A stretch of 64,000 bases of DNA, taken from NCBI RefSeq assembly GCF_947179115.1, contig NZ_CAMXCI010000002.1:124001-188000 (forward strand), written 5' to 3'. The notes beneath the pieces are model-generated. The model was given only the letters and a program-made list of their open reading frames with translations, ran no database searches and had not been told where the DNA came from. Below are positions 28,467 through 36,778 of the stretch, piece after piece. Each line of letters opens with the position of its first letter. Position 1 is the stretch's first letter. The stretch comes from Commensalibacter papalotli (GTDB taxonomy: Bacteria > Pseudomonadota > Alphaproteobacteria > Acetobacterales > Acetobacteraceae). The position numbers and the translations under genes were made by a program.

Positions 28467-28958
28467 ATCGAATATCCTTTTATTTATTTTCACTATGATC
28501 TTTATCTTGTAGCAAAAAAGAATTCTTTAAATCAAACCTAATTCATATTTTAAAACCGATTCTATAATAATTTTTAAGTAAGTATAACTTGTATTTGTGT
28601 CTGTGGTACATTGAGGTACATGGGGATTGTACGACAGTAAAAAGATAGGGGTACCGAGTACTGGGGATTGTACTCTCTTTTTTGAATTCAGTGAGTTGTA
28701 CACAGGGGTAGGGTGATAATATCTGGATAACTCAGTTTTGTTAAATAAAATCAATCTGTTAAAAACTGTACACTCTGTGATAAAAATGGGGTACATTTTT
28801 TGAAAGCTGGGTACCACAGTACTAACAGGCAACAATAAACAAACACTATAAATTTAAATTTTCTTTTTATTTTTTAAGGGAATGTAAAAAAGGAAAACTT
28901 TTGCTAAACTTGTAAAAGAGAAAAAACAAATGAAAAAAATAAACAGAAAGTTTCCTTA
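28467..28958. other. Candidate chromosome replication origin (GTAC-rich region upstream of hemE)
   Basis: About 490 bp without a convincing gene. Between 28606 and 28822 the palindrome GTAC occurs eleven times (starts 28606, 28616, 28629, 28651, 28658, 28670, 28698, 28768, 28791, 28811, 28819). TGGGGATTGTAC is repeated at 28621 and 28662. Two DnaA-box-like 9-mers with one mismatch each to TTATNCACA are TTGTACACA (28696-28704) and, on the minus strand, TTATCCAGA (28722-28730). The region from about 28830 to 28958 is nearly pure A/T, like an unwinding element. In alphaproteobacteria such as Caulobacter and Rickettsia the origin lies directly beside hemE. Origin function is inference. Confidence 0.5.
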
Positions 28959-28959
28959 A
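28930..28959 (+). CDS. Possible 9-aa leader peptide overlapping hemE
   Basis: ATG at 28930 opens a 9-codon frame, MKKINRKFP, whose TAA overlaps the hemE ATG (TAATG). A purine-rich AAAAGAG lies about 9 nt before it, whereas hemE itself has no good Shine-Dalgarno. Translational coupling from this mini-ORF could drive hemE initiation. Weakly supported. Confidence 0.25.
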   Translation: MKKINRKFP

Positions 28960-30023
28960 TGTCCTCAACAAACAAAAAACTTTTAACCGTTCTTAATGGT
29001 CAATCTGTGTGGCCACCTCCTGTCTGGTTAATGAGACAAGCAGGAAGATATTTACCAGAATTTAGGCTCTTAAGGCAACAAGCTGATTTTTTAACACGTT
29101 GTTTAACACCTGATATTGCTGTGGAAATTACATTACAACCTATTCGACGGTTTGCTTTTGATGCAGCAATTCTATTTTCAGATATTTTAATTTTACCTTG
29201 GGCTTTGGGACAAGATTTACAATTTATTGAAGGAAAAGGACCTGTATTACCTCCCATTCAATCAGAACAAGATTTACAGAAACTTAATCCAAATCAAATA
29301 GAAGAAAAAACAGAGCCTGTTCTAGAAGCAATAAGACGATTAAATAAAATTATAAATGGTCAAGACTCAATTGGAACAGCAGCAGCGAAGACGGTAACTT
29401 TAATTGGGTTTACAGGATCACCTTTTACCGTTGCTTGTTATATGGTTGAAGGAGGAAGTTCTAAGGATTTTGGCAATGTCTTTAAGATGATGTATGAAAA
29501 TCCCACTTTATTTAAGAAAATTATTAATTTACTTGTTCAAACAACGACCGATTATCTTTGTCGTCAAATTGAAGCTGGTGCTGAAGCTGTTAAGCTATTT
29601 GATAGTTGGGGTGGATTATTACCTGTCTCTTTATTTAATGAATATGTTATTCAACCAACACGCCAAATTGTTGAAGCAATTCAACAAAAATACCCTCATA
29701 TTCCTATTATTGGTTTTCCTCGTTTAGCAGGAACGAAATTGCAATCTTATATTGATGGAACAGGATTAAAAACAGTTGGGATTGATCAAACTGCTGATAT
29801 TACCTTACTCAATAAAACAATTAATCCAGAAATAGCTTTTCAAGGAAATATTGATCCTTTATGTTTATTGCATAATCCAAATGTTTTGCAACAAGAAGTT
29901 CACAATATATGTCTTGAATTAAAAAATAGACGGCATATCCTTAATTTAGGACATGGTGTTCTTCCAACAACGCCTGTTGAACATGTTTATGAACTGGTAA
30001 ATACTGTTCGTAATTTAAAATAA
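28959..30023 (+). CDS. hemE: Uroporphyrinogen decarboxylase
   Basis: Cytosolic heme-pathway enzyme removing four carboxyl groups from uroporphyrinogen III to give coproporphyrinogen III. The 354-aa product has the signature PVWLMRQAGRYLPEFR (about residues 21-36) and the second family block GFTGSPFTVACYMVEGG. The catalytic Asp region FAFDAAILFSDILILP is intact, as is the C-terminal NLGHGVLPTTPVEHV. It starts a + strand series hemE-HAD-hemJ-dehydratase with gaps of about 10 bp. In many alphaproteobacteria hemE and hemJ sit together close to the origin. Confidence 0.96.
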   Translation: MSSTNKKLLTVLNGQSVWPPPVWLMRQAGRYLPEFRLLRQQADFLTRCLTPDIAVEITLQPIRRFAFDAAILFSDILILPWALGQDLQFIEGKGPVLPPIQSEQDLQKLNPNQIEEKTEPVLEAIRRLNKIINGQDSIGTAAAKTVTLIGFTGSPFTVACYMVEGGSSKDFGNVFKMMYENPTLFKKIINLLVQTTTDYLCRQIEAGAEAVKLFDSWGGLLPVSLFNEYVIQPTRQIVEAIQQKYPHIPIIGFPRLAGTKLQSYIDGTGLKTVGIDQTADITLLNKTINPEIAFQGNIDPLCLLHNPNVLQQEVHNICLELKNRRHILNLGHGVLPTTPVEHVYELVNTVRNLK

Positions 30024-30035
30024 AGGGATTTAAAA

Positions 30036-30761
30036 ATGAGAGAAGATATTAAAAAAGCTATTGCACAAGCTCCCAAAGGAGTACATGCCGATGGACAATT
30101 GAAACTTGTTATTTTTGATTGTGATGGAGTACTTGTCGAGAGCGAGCATCTTGTTGGTGATGTGTTAGGTAAAGAGGCCAGAAAACACGGTTGGAATATT
30201 ACAGGTCCAGAAGCCAGAGCATTATTCACAGGCGTTCAATTAGTTGATATTGAAAAAGAAATGAAAAAACATGTGACAATGCCTTTACCAATACATTGGC
30301 GAGAACATGCACATGATCTTATTGTAGAAGCCATGCATCATGATATTCACCCTATTGAGGGTGTAGAAACTATTTTACAAACATTAAAAGACTTAAATAT
30401 TCCTTATCGTATAGGATCAAATTCTTCTCATGAAGAAATGAAAATCAAATTCAATACATCAAAACTAGCACATTGGTTTGAAAAAGATCGTACTCATTCA
30501 GGATGTGATATGGAACGTCCAAAACCTTTTCCTGATTTATATTTACATGCAGCTGAACAGGAAGGCGTTAACCCAGAAGATTGTATTGTTGTCGAGGATT
30601 CTGATACAGGATTAAAAGCAGCTTATGATGCAGGATCTGTTTGTATTTTATTAAGAGATCTGGATAAACCAGCTCCTGATTATCGTGGATTAATTCGTGT
30701 AGCGTCTTTAAATGAAGCCACAGACTTCATTAAAGAAGTTGTTCAAAGTCAAAAGAAATAA
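30036..30761 (+). CDS. HAD superfamily phosphatase (subfamily IA)
   Basis: 241-aa haloacid-dehalogenase-like hydrolase. Motif I FDCDGVLVESEH (about residues 28-39) supplies the nucleophile and acid Asp. Motif II is SNSSHEEMK, motif III the Lys in RPKPFPDLYL and motif IV EDSDTGLKAA. The alpha-helical cap between motifs I and II is like beta-phosphoglucomutase/YieH-type phosphatases. Placed 12 bp after hemE and 9 bp before hemJ, it is co-transcribed with heme genes, but a role in heme synthesis is not implied by the fold. Substrate unknown. Confidence 0.85.
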   Translation: MREDIKKAIAQAPKGVHADGQLKLVIFDCDGVLVESEHLVGDVLGKEARKHGWNITGPEARALFTGVQLVDIEKEMKKHVTMPLPIHWREHAHDLIVEAMHHDIHPIEGVETILQTLKDLNIPYRIGSNSSHEEMKIKFNTSKLAHWFEKDRTHSGCDMERPKPFPDLYLHAAEQEGVNPEDCIVVEDSDTGLKAAYDAGSVCILLRDLDKPAPDYRGLIRVASLNEATDFIKEVVQSQKK

Positions 30762-30770
30762 AGGTTTATT

Positions 30771-31220
30771 ATGCTGATCGCACTTGCACCTTATTATTTA
30801 TGGATAAAAGCATTTCATATCATAGCAATTATTGCATGGATGGCGGGACAATTTTATTTGCCTAGATTATTTGTTTATCATTGCCAAACCAAGGTTGGAT
30901 CTGAAGAAAGTGAACGTTTCAAAATTATGGAACGTAAACTTCAACGGATTATAATTAATCCAGCAATGATTTGTTCATTTATTTTGGGTGCATTATTGGC
31001 ATCAATTCCAGGCATAGTTGATATGCATTCTGGATGGTGGATCACAAAAATTATTGCTGTATTGCTTTTATTTGCATTTCATGGAGCTTGTTCTCGGTGG
31101 CGCAAGCAGTTTTTAAATGATAAAAACAAGCATTCTGAAAAATTTTATCGTTATATGAATGAAATTCCAACAATTTTAATGATTATTATTGTGATCATGG
31201 TTGTGATTAAACCTTTTTAA
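30771..31220 (+). CDS. hemJ: Protoporphyrinogen IX oxidase HemJ
   Basis: 149-aa integral membrane protein with about four hydrophobic helices. The conserved N-terminal segment LWIKAFHIIAIIAWMAGQFY contains the essential His, followed by LPRLFVYH; the C-terminal Lys/Arg-bounded helices match HemJ. It oxidises protoporphyrinogen IX to protoporphyrin IX, replacing HemG/HemY in many alphaproteobacteria. Its presence two genes after hemE supports a heme operon. Confidence 0.9.
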   Translation: MLIALAPYYLWIKAFHIIAIIAWMAGQFYLPRLFVYHCQTKVGSEESERFKIMERKLQRIIINPAMICSFILGALLASIPGIVDMHSGWWITKIIAVLLLFAFHGACSRWRKQFLNDKNKHSEKFYRYMNEIPTILMIIIVIMVVIKPF

Positions 31221-31229
31221 GAGAATAAA

Positions 31230-32189
31230 ATGAAATTATCTGTGACGTATCAAGATGTAGAAGCTGCTGCTTTAAGACTTGAAAATAAAGCATTTCGAAC
31301 GCCCGTTTTGACATCAAGAACTGCGGATCAGTTAAGTAAAGCACATCTTTATTTTAAATGTGAAAATTATCAACATGTTGGTGCTTTTAAATTTAGAGGG
31401 GCTTTTAATGCTATTGCTTGTTTAACAGATGAGCAACGTAAGGCGGGTGTAATTACTTATTCTTCTGGTAATCATGCTCAAGCGATCGCTTATGCCAGCC
31501 AATTACATCAAACAAGGGCATTAATTGTTATGCCCAAGGATGCGCCGCAAATTAAAATGGCAGCAACCAAAGGATATGGCGCAGAAATATATTTATATGA
31601 TCGCTATACAGAGGATAGAGAAGCTATAGCTCAGCAATTATCCCATGAACAAGGTTTAACACTTATCCCCCCTTATGATCATCCTGACGTTATTGCAGGT
31701 CAGGGAACAGCTGTTAAGGAACTAATAGAAGATGTTGGATCCTTAGACTATTTATTTGTGCCTTTGGGTGGTGGGGGATTATTAGCAGGATCTTTATTAT
31801 CAGCCAAGCATTTACTACCTAATATCAAAGTCATTGGGGTTGAGCCTGAGGCTGGAAATGATGGACAACAATCTTTACGTAAAGGCAAGATAGTGACTAT
31901 TCCCGCACCAAAATCCATAGCTGATGGTGCGGTAACAACGCATTTAGGACAATATAATTTTCCTATTATTCGAAAATTAGTGGATGATATTATTACTGTT
32001 TCTGATCCAGAATTAATCTCTATGATGCATTTTTTTGCAGAACGTATGAAAATGATTGTAGAACCCACAGGATGTTTGGCTGCTGCTGCTGTAATAAAAA
32101 AAACGATACCAATTGAAGGAAAAAAAATAGGTATAGTGCTTAGTGGTGGTAATGTTGATTTAAAACAGTTTGCATTATGGGTTAAATAA
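31230..32189 (+). CDS. PLP-dependent serine/threonine dehydratase (short, catabolic type)
   Basis: 319-aa fold-type II PLP enzyme. The PLP lysine is in FKFRGAFNAI (about residue 55), the substrate loop is SSGNHAQAIAYA (about 77-88), and the phosphate-binding glycine loop is PLGGGGLLAGS (about 177-187). It lacks the C-terminal regulatory ACT domains of biosynthetic IlvA. By pattern it resembles threo-3-hydroxyaspartate ammonia-lyase, serine racemase and catabolic threonine dehydratase. It follows hemJ after 9 bp and ends the operon before a clear terminator. Exact amino acid unknown. Confidence 0.85.
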   Translation: MKLSVTYQDVEAAALRLENKAFRTPVLTSRTADQLSKAHLYFKCENYQHVGAFKFRGAFNAIACLTDEQRKAGVITYSSGNHAQAIAYASQLHQTRALIVMPKDAPQIKMAATKGYGAEIYLYDRYTEDREAIAQQLSHEQGLTLIPPYDHPDVIAGQGTAVKELIEDVGSLDYLFVPLGGGGLLAGSLLSAKHLLPNIKVIGVEPEAGNDGQQSLRKGKIVTIPAPKSIADGAVTTHLGQYNFPIIRKLVDDIITVSDPELISMMHFFAERMKMIVEPTGCLAAAAVIKKTIPIEGKKIGIVLSGGNVDLKQFALWVK

Positions 32190-32346
32190 TTAATAAAATT
32201 AATAATTCGAATAAGATGCTAAGATTAAAAGTAATTTGAAAAGTTTTTTATTAAATAGTAAATGAATACTTTTTCTTTATTTATTCAAACTATTGAACAA
32301 ATATGAGATTATATAAATAGAGTAATATACTCGTATTTTATATTAG

Positions 32347-32374
32347 AAACGACCTATTTAAAGGTCGTTTTTTT
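32347..32374 (+). terminator. Rho-independent terminator of the hemE operon
   Basis: Nine-bp stem AAACGACCT (32347-32355) / AGGTCGTTT (32362-32370), 6-nt loop, running into a T-tract to 32374. Located about 160 bp after the dehydratase stop and before the accessory genes. Confidence 0.85.
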
Positions 32375-32470
32375 ATGCCAATTTTCCAAATTAAGAAAAT
32401 ACTTCAATCAAGACGCCATAGCTGCGTTTTTTTTTATATTTTTATCATTATTTTTAAAAGGATCAATTAA

Positions 32471-33070
32471 ATGACAATCAAAAAAACACACACTCAAGTA
32501 ATAGCCAAAGCCTCAAAGGATCAAGATTTTCCAGAATTAAAAACATTAACTTACAAAGAAATGTATAATTTAGTCGGCAAGTTTTTACAAAAAGCCATCC
32601 CGATTAAAGGAGTAAAATTAAAAATCATCAAAGGATTGGTGAACAGAGTTTCTCCACCTAAACCGCCTTATGTTATTTTGCAAGTGATTGATGAAAATCA
32701 ACTGTCCAGCACAGAAACGCGTTATACCGATAAATATAAAATTCTATGGGCTAGGTCAGAAATAACCATGAATATGCGCTTTGTAGGCACAGGGAATGTT
32801 GCTGCCCTGCAAATGGCCAAAGCCTTTACCGTCAGATTTAATGATGCATGGGCAACGGAACAATTTAAACAATATAGCGATATTTTATTTCCTCTTTATT
32901 GTGACGATGTGAAAATCGAAAAATTCTCGATTAATGCCGAAGATCAATATGATGATTCTTGCTCTGTGGTGAGCTATTTCGAATATCACCCAGAATTTGG
33001 TGTTTGTACAGACAGCGCCAAAGAAATCGTGATGGATGTCATTAATGCGGATAGCAATACAGAAAATTAA
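32471..33070 (+). CDS. Phage neck-terminator (gp12-like) type protein
   Basis: 199-aa protein with no signal peptide. The pattern PPYVILQVIDENQL...ETRYTDKYKILWARSEITMNMRF followed by ALQMAKAFTVRF and a late FEYHPEFGVCTD resembles the phage neck terminator (gp12-like) family that caps phage head-tail connectors. The match is recalled, not aligned. Its middle part looks richer in G+C than neighbouring intergenic DNA, which fits transfer. No other head or tail genes are present, so it is either a prophage remnant or a domesticated gene linked to the two genes that follow 17 bp downstream. An AAAAGGA ribosome binding site precedes the ATG. Confidence 0.5.
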   Translation: MTIKKTHTQVIAKASKDQDFPELKTLTYKEMYNLVGKFLQKAIPIKGVKLKIIKGLVNRVSPPKPPYVILQVIDENQLSSTETRYTDKYKILWARSEITMNMRFVGTGNVAALQMAKAFTVRFNDAWATEQFKQYSDILFPLYCDDVKIEKFSINAEDQYDDSCSVVSYFEYHPEFGVCTDSAKEIVMDVINADSNTEN

Positions 33071-33087
33071 TTGTAGAAAAGGATTAA

Positions 33088-33819
33088 ATGATGCCCACAT
33101 GGCAAGATAAACATAAAAAGCACTCTGCTAGACAGATGAAAAATACAGCAAATAACTTACAACCTTGGCAAAATCAAAAAAATCAATTTAATTTACTGAC
33201 CGTACCAATTAGAGTGCATACTGGCTTAGGCGATGGAGTCGATCGATATGCTTCTTTATCACCAACATTGGTTCGTCAAATTAAAGAGCTACAAGATCAT
33301 AAATGGGCATTTGAATGGAATGCACCAGGAAAAGGATCTATAACTTATTTTGATAAAGATAATAAGCAAAATAAAATTTTGATTAATATACAATATAATC
33401 CTCAAAATGATCCTGACCCATCTTATGCGATACAAAAAGAAAAATATGTAACATCAATATTGGCGCATGAGGTCGGACATGCTCAACATGAAATACAATA
33501 TGATACTTCCTCTATGGAGGCATGTATTGCTTCTGCAATGAAAGGGCCAGGGAGCGAGGCAGAGGCTGTTTATAATAGTGTTATTGTGCGCAAAGAAATT
33601 TTGAAGAATAGTAATAATATTGTTGATATTTTTAATAATGGTAATGATTCTTTAGAAGAAATGAATAATTTTCAAAAAATTATGGAACAGAATAATAGAT
33701 CAGATGCTATAAATCAGATAGGAGATTTATACTCAATGCATCAAGTAAGTTCTAAACCTTTTCCAACATATACGAAATATTATGGTGATTATTGTGCAAA
33801 TATTGTTAAAAAACATTAA
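33088..33819 (+). CDS. Putative zinc metallopeptidase/effector with HEVGH motif
   Basis: 243-aa soluble protein without a signal peptide. The centre carries ILAHEVGHAQHE (about residues 127-138), a perfect HExxH zinc-peptidase motif, with a downstream acidic GSEAEAV segment about 30 residues later that could supply the third ligand (gluzincin pattern). The rest is not recognised. A lysine-rich N-terminus is followed by an NQFNLLTVPIRVHTG segment. It overlaps a lipoprotein gene by 38 nt. A small leaderless metallopeptidase beside a lipoprotein and a phage-like gene is the layout of a secreted effector with an envelope immunity partner; this is inference. A predicted AAAGGA ribosome binding site supports the start. 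Confidence 0.7.
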   Translation: MMPTWQDKHKKHSARQMKNTANNLQPWQNQKNQFNLLTVPIRVHTGLGDGVDRYASLSPTLVRQIKELQDHKWAFEWNAPGKGSITYFDKDNKQNKILINIQYNPQNDPDPSYAIQKEKYVTSILAHEVGHAQHEIQYDTSSMEACIASAMKGPGSEAEAVYNSVIVRKEILKNSNNIVDIFNNGNDSLEEMNNFQKIMEQNNRSDAINQIGDLYSMHQVSSKPFPTYTKYYGDYCANIVKKH

Positions 33820-34354
33820 ATATATTTTATTATCTATAACATTAGTTTTTTGTTTATTAGCCGCAGGATGTTCCCAACAGCTCTATCGATATTCTGCACC
33901 AATAGAAGCACAACACTATCCTGTGCTCAAATATACATTAGTCGAATTGATTGGTAATTTGCCAAAACCTCTACCGATTACCTTGAAGCAAGCACAGGTA
34001 TTATTTAATAATCAATTACATTTAAAAAATAAAAATGAGCTATTTGGTTTTTATACTGCTGGTCCTTTTATTACGCGTGATGGTGTGATTGTAACGAATG
34101 TTGATTTAATTACTAGGAAAAATAGTAAAATTCCTGTTGAGAATATTAATTTTTTTCTTGATCAAAGGCAATGTGTGAGTACAAAATTATTAAAAAATAG
34201 ATATAATTTAAATATTCGTTCCTTATTAACTCTTCATCCAGTAGAGAATCCAGCTATTGGTTATAGTGCAAATTTAGATTGGGGAGGTTTTGGCGTTGGA
34301 ACTACATTAGATAATGAAGATTGTGCAACAAGTATTGGCGTTGGTTTAAAGTAA
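33782..34354 (+). CDS. Lipoprotein of unknown function, partner of the metallopeptidase
   Basis: Up to 190 aa, with a clear lipoprotein signal: hydrophobic core ITLVFCLLAAGC with the lipobox L-A-A-G-C at about residues 26-30. It is therefore anchored in the inner or outer membrane and faces the periplasm. The mature part contains FGFYTAGPFITRDGVIVTN and a glycine-rich end; two further cysteines (in QRQCVS and EDCATS) could form a disulfide. It overlaps the upstream gene by 38 nt. A TTG at 33803 is an alternative start that would give a more standard signal peptide. It may be an immunity protein for the metallopeptidase; no family is recognised. Confidence 0.7.
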   Translation: MVIIVQILLKNIKYILLSITLVFCLLAAGCSQQLYRYSAPIEAQHYPVLKYTLVELIGNLPKPLPITLKQAQVLFNNQLHLKNKNELFGFYTAGPFITRDGVIVTNVDLITRKNSKIPVENINFFLDQRQCVSTKLLKNRYNLNIRSLLTLHPVENPAIGYSANLDWGGFGVGTTLDNEDCATSIGVGLK

Positions 34355-34383
34355 TCATATAATAAATACATAGGGCAATACTG

Positions 34384-34452
34384 ATGATAAAGTTGTTGAG
34401 GAACATTGGAAATCTTTTGCCATTAGTATTAGGAACCTTTTTTTATTTGTAA
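34384..34452 (+). CDS. Possible 22-aa hydrophobic peptide
   Basis: Short frame MIKLLRNIGNLLPLVLGTFFYL: two basic residues then a single hydrophobic helix. No strong ribosome binding site. It could be a chance ORF, a remnant of a larger gene or a small membrane peptide attached to the accessory island. Confidence 0.2.
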   Translation: MIKLLRNIGNLLPLVLGTFFYL

Positions 34453-34455
34453 ATT

Positions 34456-35550
34456 CTAATCTAAAATACTAGATCGAAATTGCCCAATTTGTCCGCGATG
34501 CCTTAACCAATGATCGGCGAGGATACATGCCATCATCGCTTCACCGACTGGCACCGCACGAATACCAACGCAAGGGTCATGTCTTCCTTTGGTAATCACG
34601 TCTGTGGCATTGCCTTCGGAATCAATAGAAGGTTGTGGAATTAAAATAGAGCTGGTTGGTTTAACCGCAAAGCGTACATTAATGGGCTGCCCTGTTGAAA
34701 TCCCGCCTAGAATCCCCCCAGCATGATTGGATGAGAATGATAGCTTGCCATCATTCACATAAATAGGATCGGCATTTTCTTCACCACGTAAAGTGGCGGC
34801 ATTAAAGCCTTCACCAATTTCAACACCCTTAACAGCATTAATACTCATCATTGCCTGCGCAATATCTGAATCTAGTTTGCCATAAATAGGTGCACCCAAT
34901 CCCGCAGGAACTCCCTCAGCAACAATCTCAATGACAGCACCAATCGAAGAGCCTTGCTTGCGAATACAATTTAAATAATCTTGCCATTGAGGCACCATTT
35001 CACCATCAGGGCAAAAGAATTCATTCTTCTTTACTTCATCCCAAGACCAACGATCACGATTAATTTTGCGATCCCCAATTTGTACCAAAGCACCGCGGAT
35101 GGTTATTTGATCACCCAGAATTAATCGAGCAATAGCACCAGCAGCAACCCGCATTGCCGTTTCTCTGGCTGAAGATCGCCCACCACCCCGATAATCACGA
35201 ATGCCATACTTTAAATCATAAGCAATGTCTGCATGTCCTGGGCGATAAGATTGGGCAATATTGGAATAATCTTTGGAGCGTTGATTGGTATTTTCAATCA
35301 ACAAAGAAATTGGCGTGCCTGTTGTTTTGCCCTCAAATACTCCAGACAAGATCTTAACACGGTCAGGTTCATTCCGAGACGTTGTAAATTTAGATTGCCC
35401 AGGTCTACGCAAATTAAGCCAAGGTTGAATCATTTCTTCGGTCAAAGGAATTTGTGGGGGGCATCCATCCACAACACACCCGATTGCAGGTCCGTGACTT
35501 TCCCCCCATGTCGTTACACGAAACAAAGTTCCAAAACTATTACACGACAT
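34456..35550 (-). CDS. aroC: Chorismate synthase
   Basis: Last step of the shikimate pathway, converting EPSP to chorismate with reduced FMN. The 364-aa product begins MSCNSFGTLFRVTTWGESHG, the family's signature 1, and has RSSARETAMRVAAGAIAR and RHDPCVGIRAVPVGEAM as later signatures. Length is normal. It follows fabI after 34 bp on the minus strand, so the two probably share a transcript. No terminator is visible downstream. Confidence 0.97.
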   Translation of the reverse strand: MSCNSFGTLFRVTTWGESHGPAIGCVVDGCPPQIPLTEEMIQPWLNLRRPGQSKFTTSRNEPDRVKILSGVFEGKTTGTPISLLIENTNQRSKDYSNIAQSYRPGHADIAYDLKYGIRDYRGGGRSSARETAMRVAAGAIARLILGDQITIRGALVQIGDRKINRDRWSWDEVKKNEFFCPDGEMVPQWQDYLNCIRKQGSSIGAVIEIVAEGVPAGLGAPIYGKLDSDIAQAMMSINAVKGVEIGEGFNAATLRGEENADPIYVNDGKLSFSSNHAGGILGGISTGQPINVRFAVKPTSSILIPQPSIDSEGNATDVITKGRHDPCVGIRAVPVGEAMMACILADHWLRHRGQIGQFRSSILD

Positions 35551-35584
35551 GGTTTATATGCTCACTTGTATATTAAAGTTAAAA

Positions 35585-36427
35585 TTAGTCTTCAGAAGCC
35601 AAAGCGATATCAGGTGCTGTTGGATTTTTCATACCAACCATATGATATCCACAATCAACGTGATGGATTTCTCCTGTGACACCACGAGAAAGGTCAGAAA
35701 GGAAATAAACCCCTGCGCCACCAACTTCGTCAATGGTAACATTGCGTTGCAGTGGAGAGTTTAATTGATTCCATTTTAAAATATAACGGAAATCCCCAAT
35801 TCCACTAGCAGCCAAGGTTTTGATCGGGCCTGCGGAAATTGCATTTACGCGAATATTATCTATACCTAAATCTGCGGCCATATATTGCACAGATGATTCT
35901 AGTGCAGCTTTGGCAATACCCATCACGTTATAATGAGGCATGACACGTTCTGCACCTAAATAGGTCAGCGTTAATAACGAACCGCCGTGTTTCATAAGTT
36001 TAGAGGCCTCTTTGGCAACAGCTGTAAATGAAAAACAAGAAATATCCAATGCGGTTAAGAAAGCTTCTCTAGGTGTATCAACATAACGTCCACGTAGATA
36101 TTGTTTATCTGCCCAACCAATTGCATGCACGACAAAGTCAAGTTTCCCCCATTTTTCTTCTATATTTTTAAATGTTTTTTCAATATCTTTATCATCACCA
36201 ACATCACATTGGATTAAATAATCAGAACCTAGGCTTGCAGCCAAAGGTCTAACTCTTTTTTCTAGGGCTTCACCTTGATATGCAAATGCTAACTCTGCTC
36301 CTTGTAAAGCACAAGCCCTTGCAATTCCCCAAGCGATAGAGTGATTATTAGCCATTCCCATAATCAATCCACGTTTGCCCTGCATTAACTTCCCTTCTAA
36401 TGGAAGTACAGCGTTTTCATTTGACAT
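35585..36427 (-). CDS. fabI: Enoyl-[acyl-carrier-protein] reductase (NADH)
   Basis: Final reduction step of fatty-acid elongation. 280-aa divergent SDR protein with the N-terminal LIMGMANNHSIAWGIARA cofactor loop and the FabI-type active site TYLGAERVMPHYNVMGIAK (Tyr-X6-Lys). The substrate-binding RVNAISAGPIKTLAASGI segment is also present. Normal length. First gene of the fabI-aroC pair, divergent from the universal stress gene. The enzyme family is the target of triclosan and isoniazid-type inhibitors. Confidence 0.95.
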   Translation of the reverse strand: MSNENAVLPLEGKLMQGKRGLIMGMANNHSIAWGIARACALQGAELAFAYQGEALEKRVRPLAASLGSDYLIQCDVGDDKDIEKTFKNIEEKWGKLDFVVHAIGWADKQYLRGRYVDTPREAFLTALDISCFSFTAVAKEASKLMKHGGSLLTLTYLGAERVMPHYNVMGIAKAALESSVQYMAADLGIDNIRVNAISAGPIKTLAASGIGDFRYILKWNQLNSPLQRNVTIDEVGGAGVYFLSDLSRGVTGEIHHVDCGYHMVGMKNPTAPDIALASED

Positions 36428-36778
36428 GACAAATTCCTAGCTTTAAGCCAATTTATAAATTTCTATGTATTAGCAGTTATTATAATTAATAAAGAGAAAA
36501 AACCGCAATTATATTTTTAATACCTGATTTACAATAGAAAGAAAAGAGGTGGATTATTTCTAAAGTTTTGTTGTTTTTAGACAAATCACAAAAACGTTAA
36601 AGCGTATAATAACCGTGAATATAAATACTCTTTGCTAGATTTTTTGATTTCTGTCATAATTTTAATTTATAAAAATAAGTATATCTTATTGAGCTTGAGC
36701 TACTAACGGAGCAATAGACCCTGTCTTTTTTGAATATCTATCCTTCATCATCTAATTCTTTATTAAGGAATATTTAAT
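36428..36778. other. Divergent promoter region fabI / universal stress gene
   Basis: 351 bp between divergent starts. AT-rich; AAGGA before the + strand gene at 36766-36770 is its ribosome binding site. No RNA gene, ORF or strong inverted repeat seen. Confidence 0.55.

Noticed and set aside
28527..28835. 102-codon open frame on the minus strand through the GTAC-rich region
   Set aside because: No ribosome binding site, odd composition (many Pro, Thr, Ser, Tyr forced by the GTAC repeats) and no recognisable family; judged a by-product of the repeat array.
32471..34354. Complete prophage
   Set aside because: Only one phage-like gene; no integrase, terminase, capsid, lysis or attachment-site repeats in the flanks.
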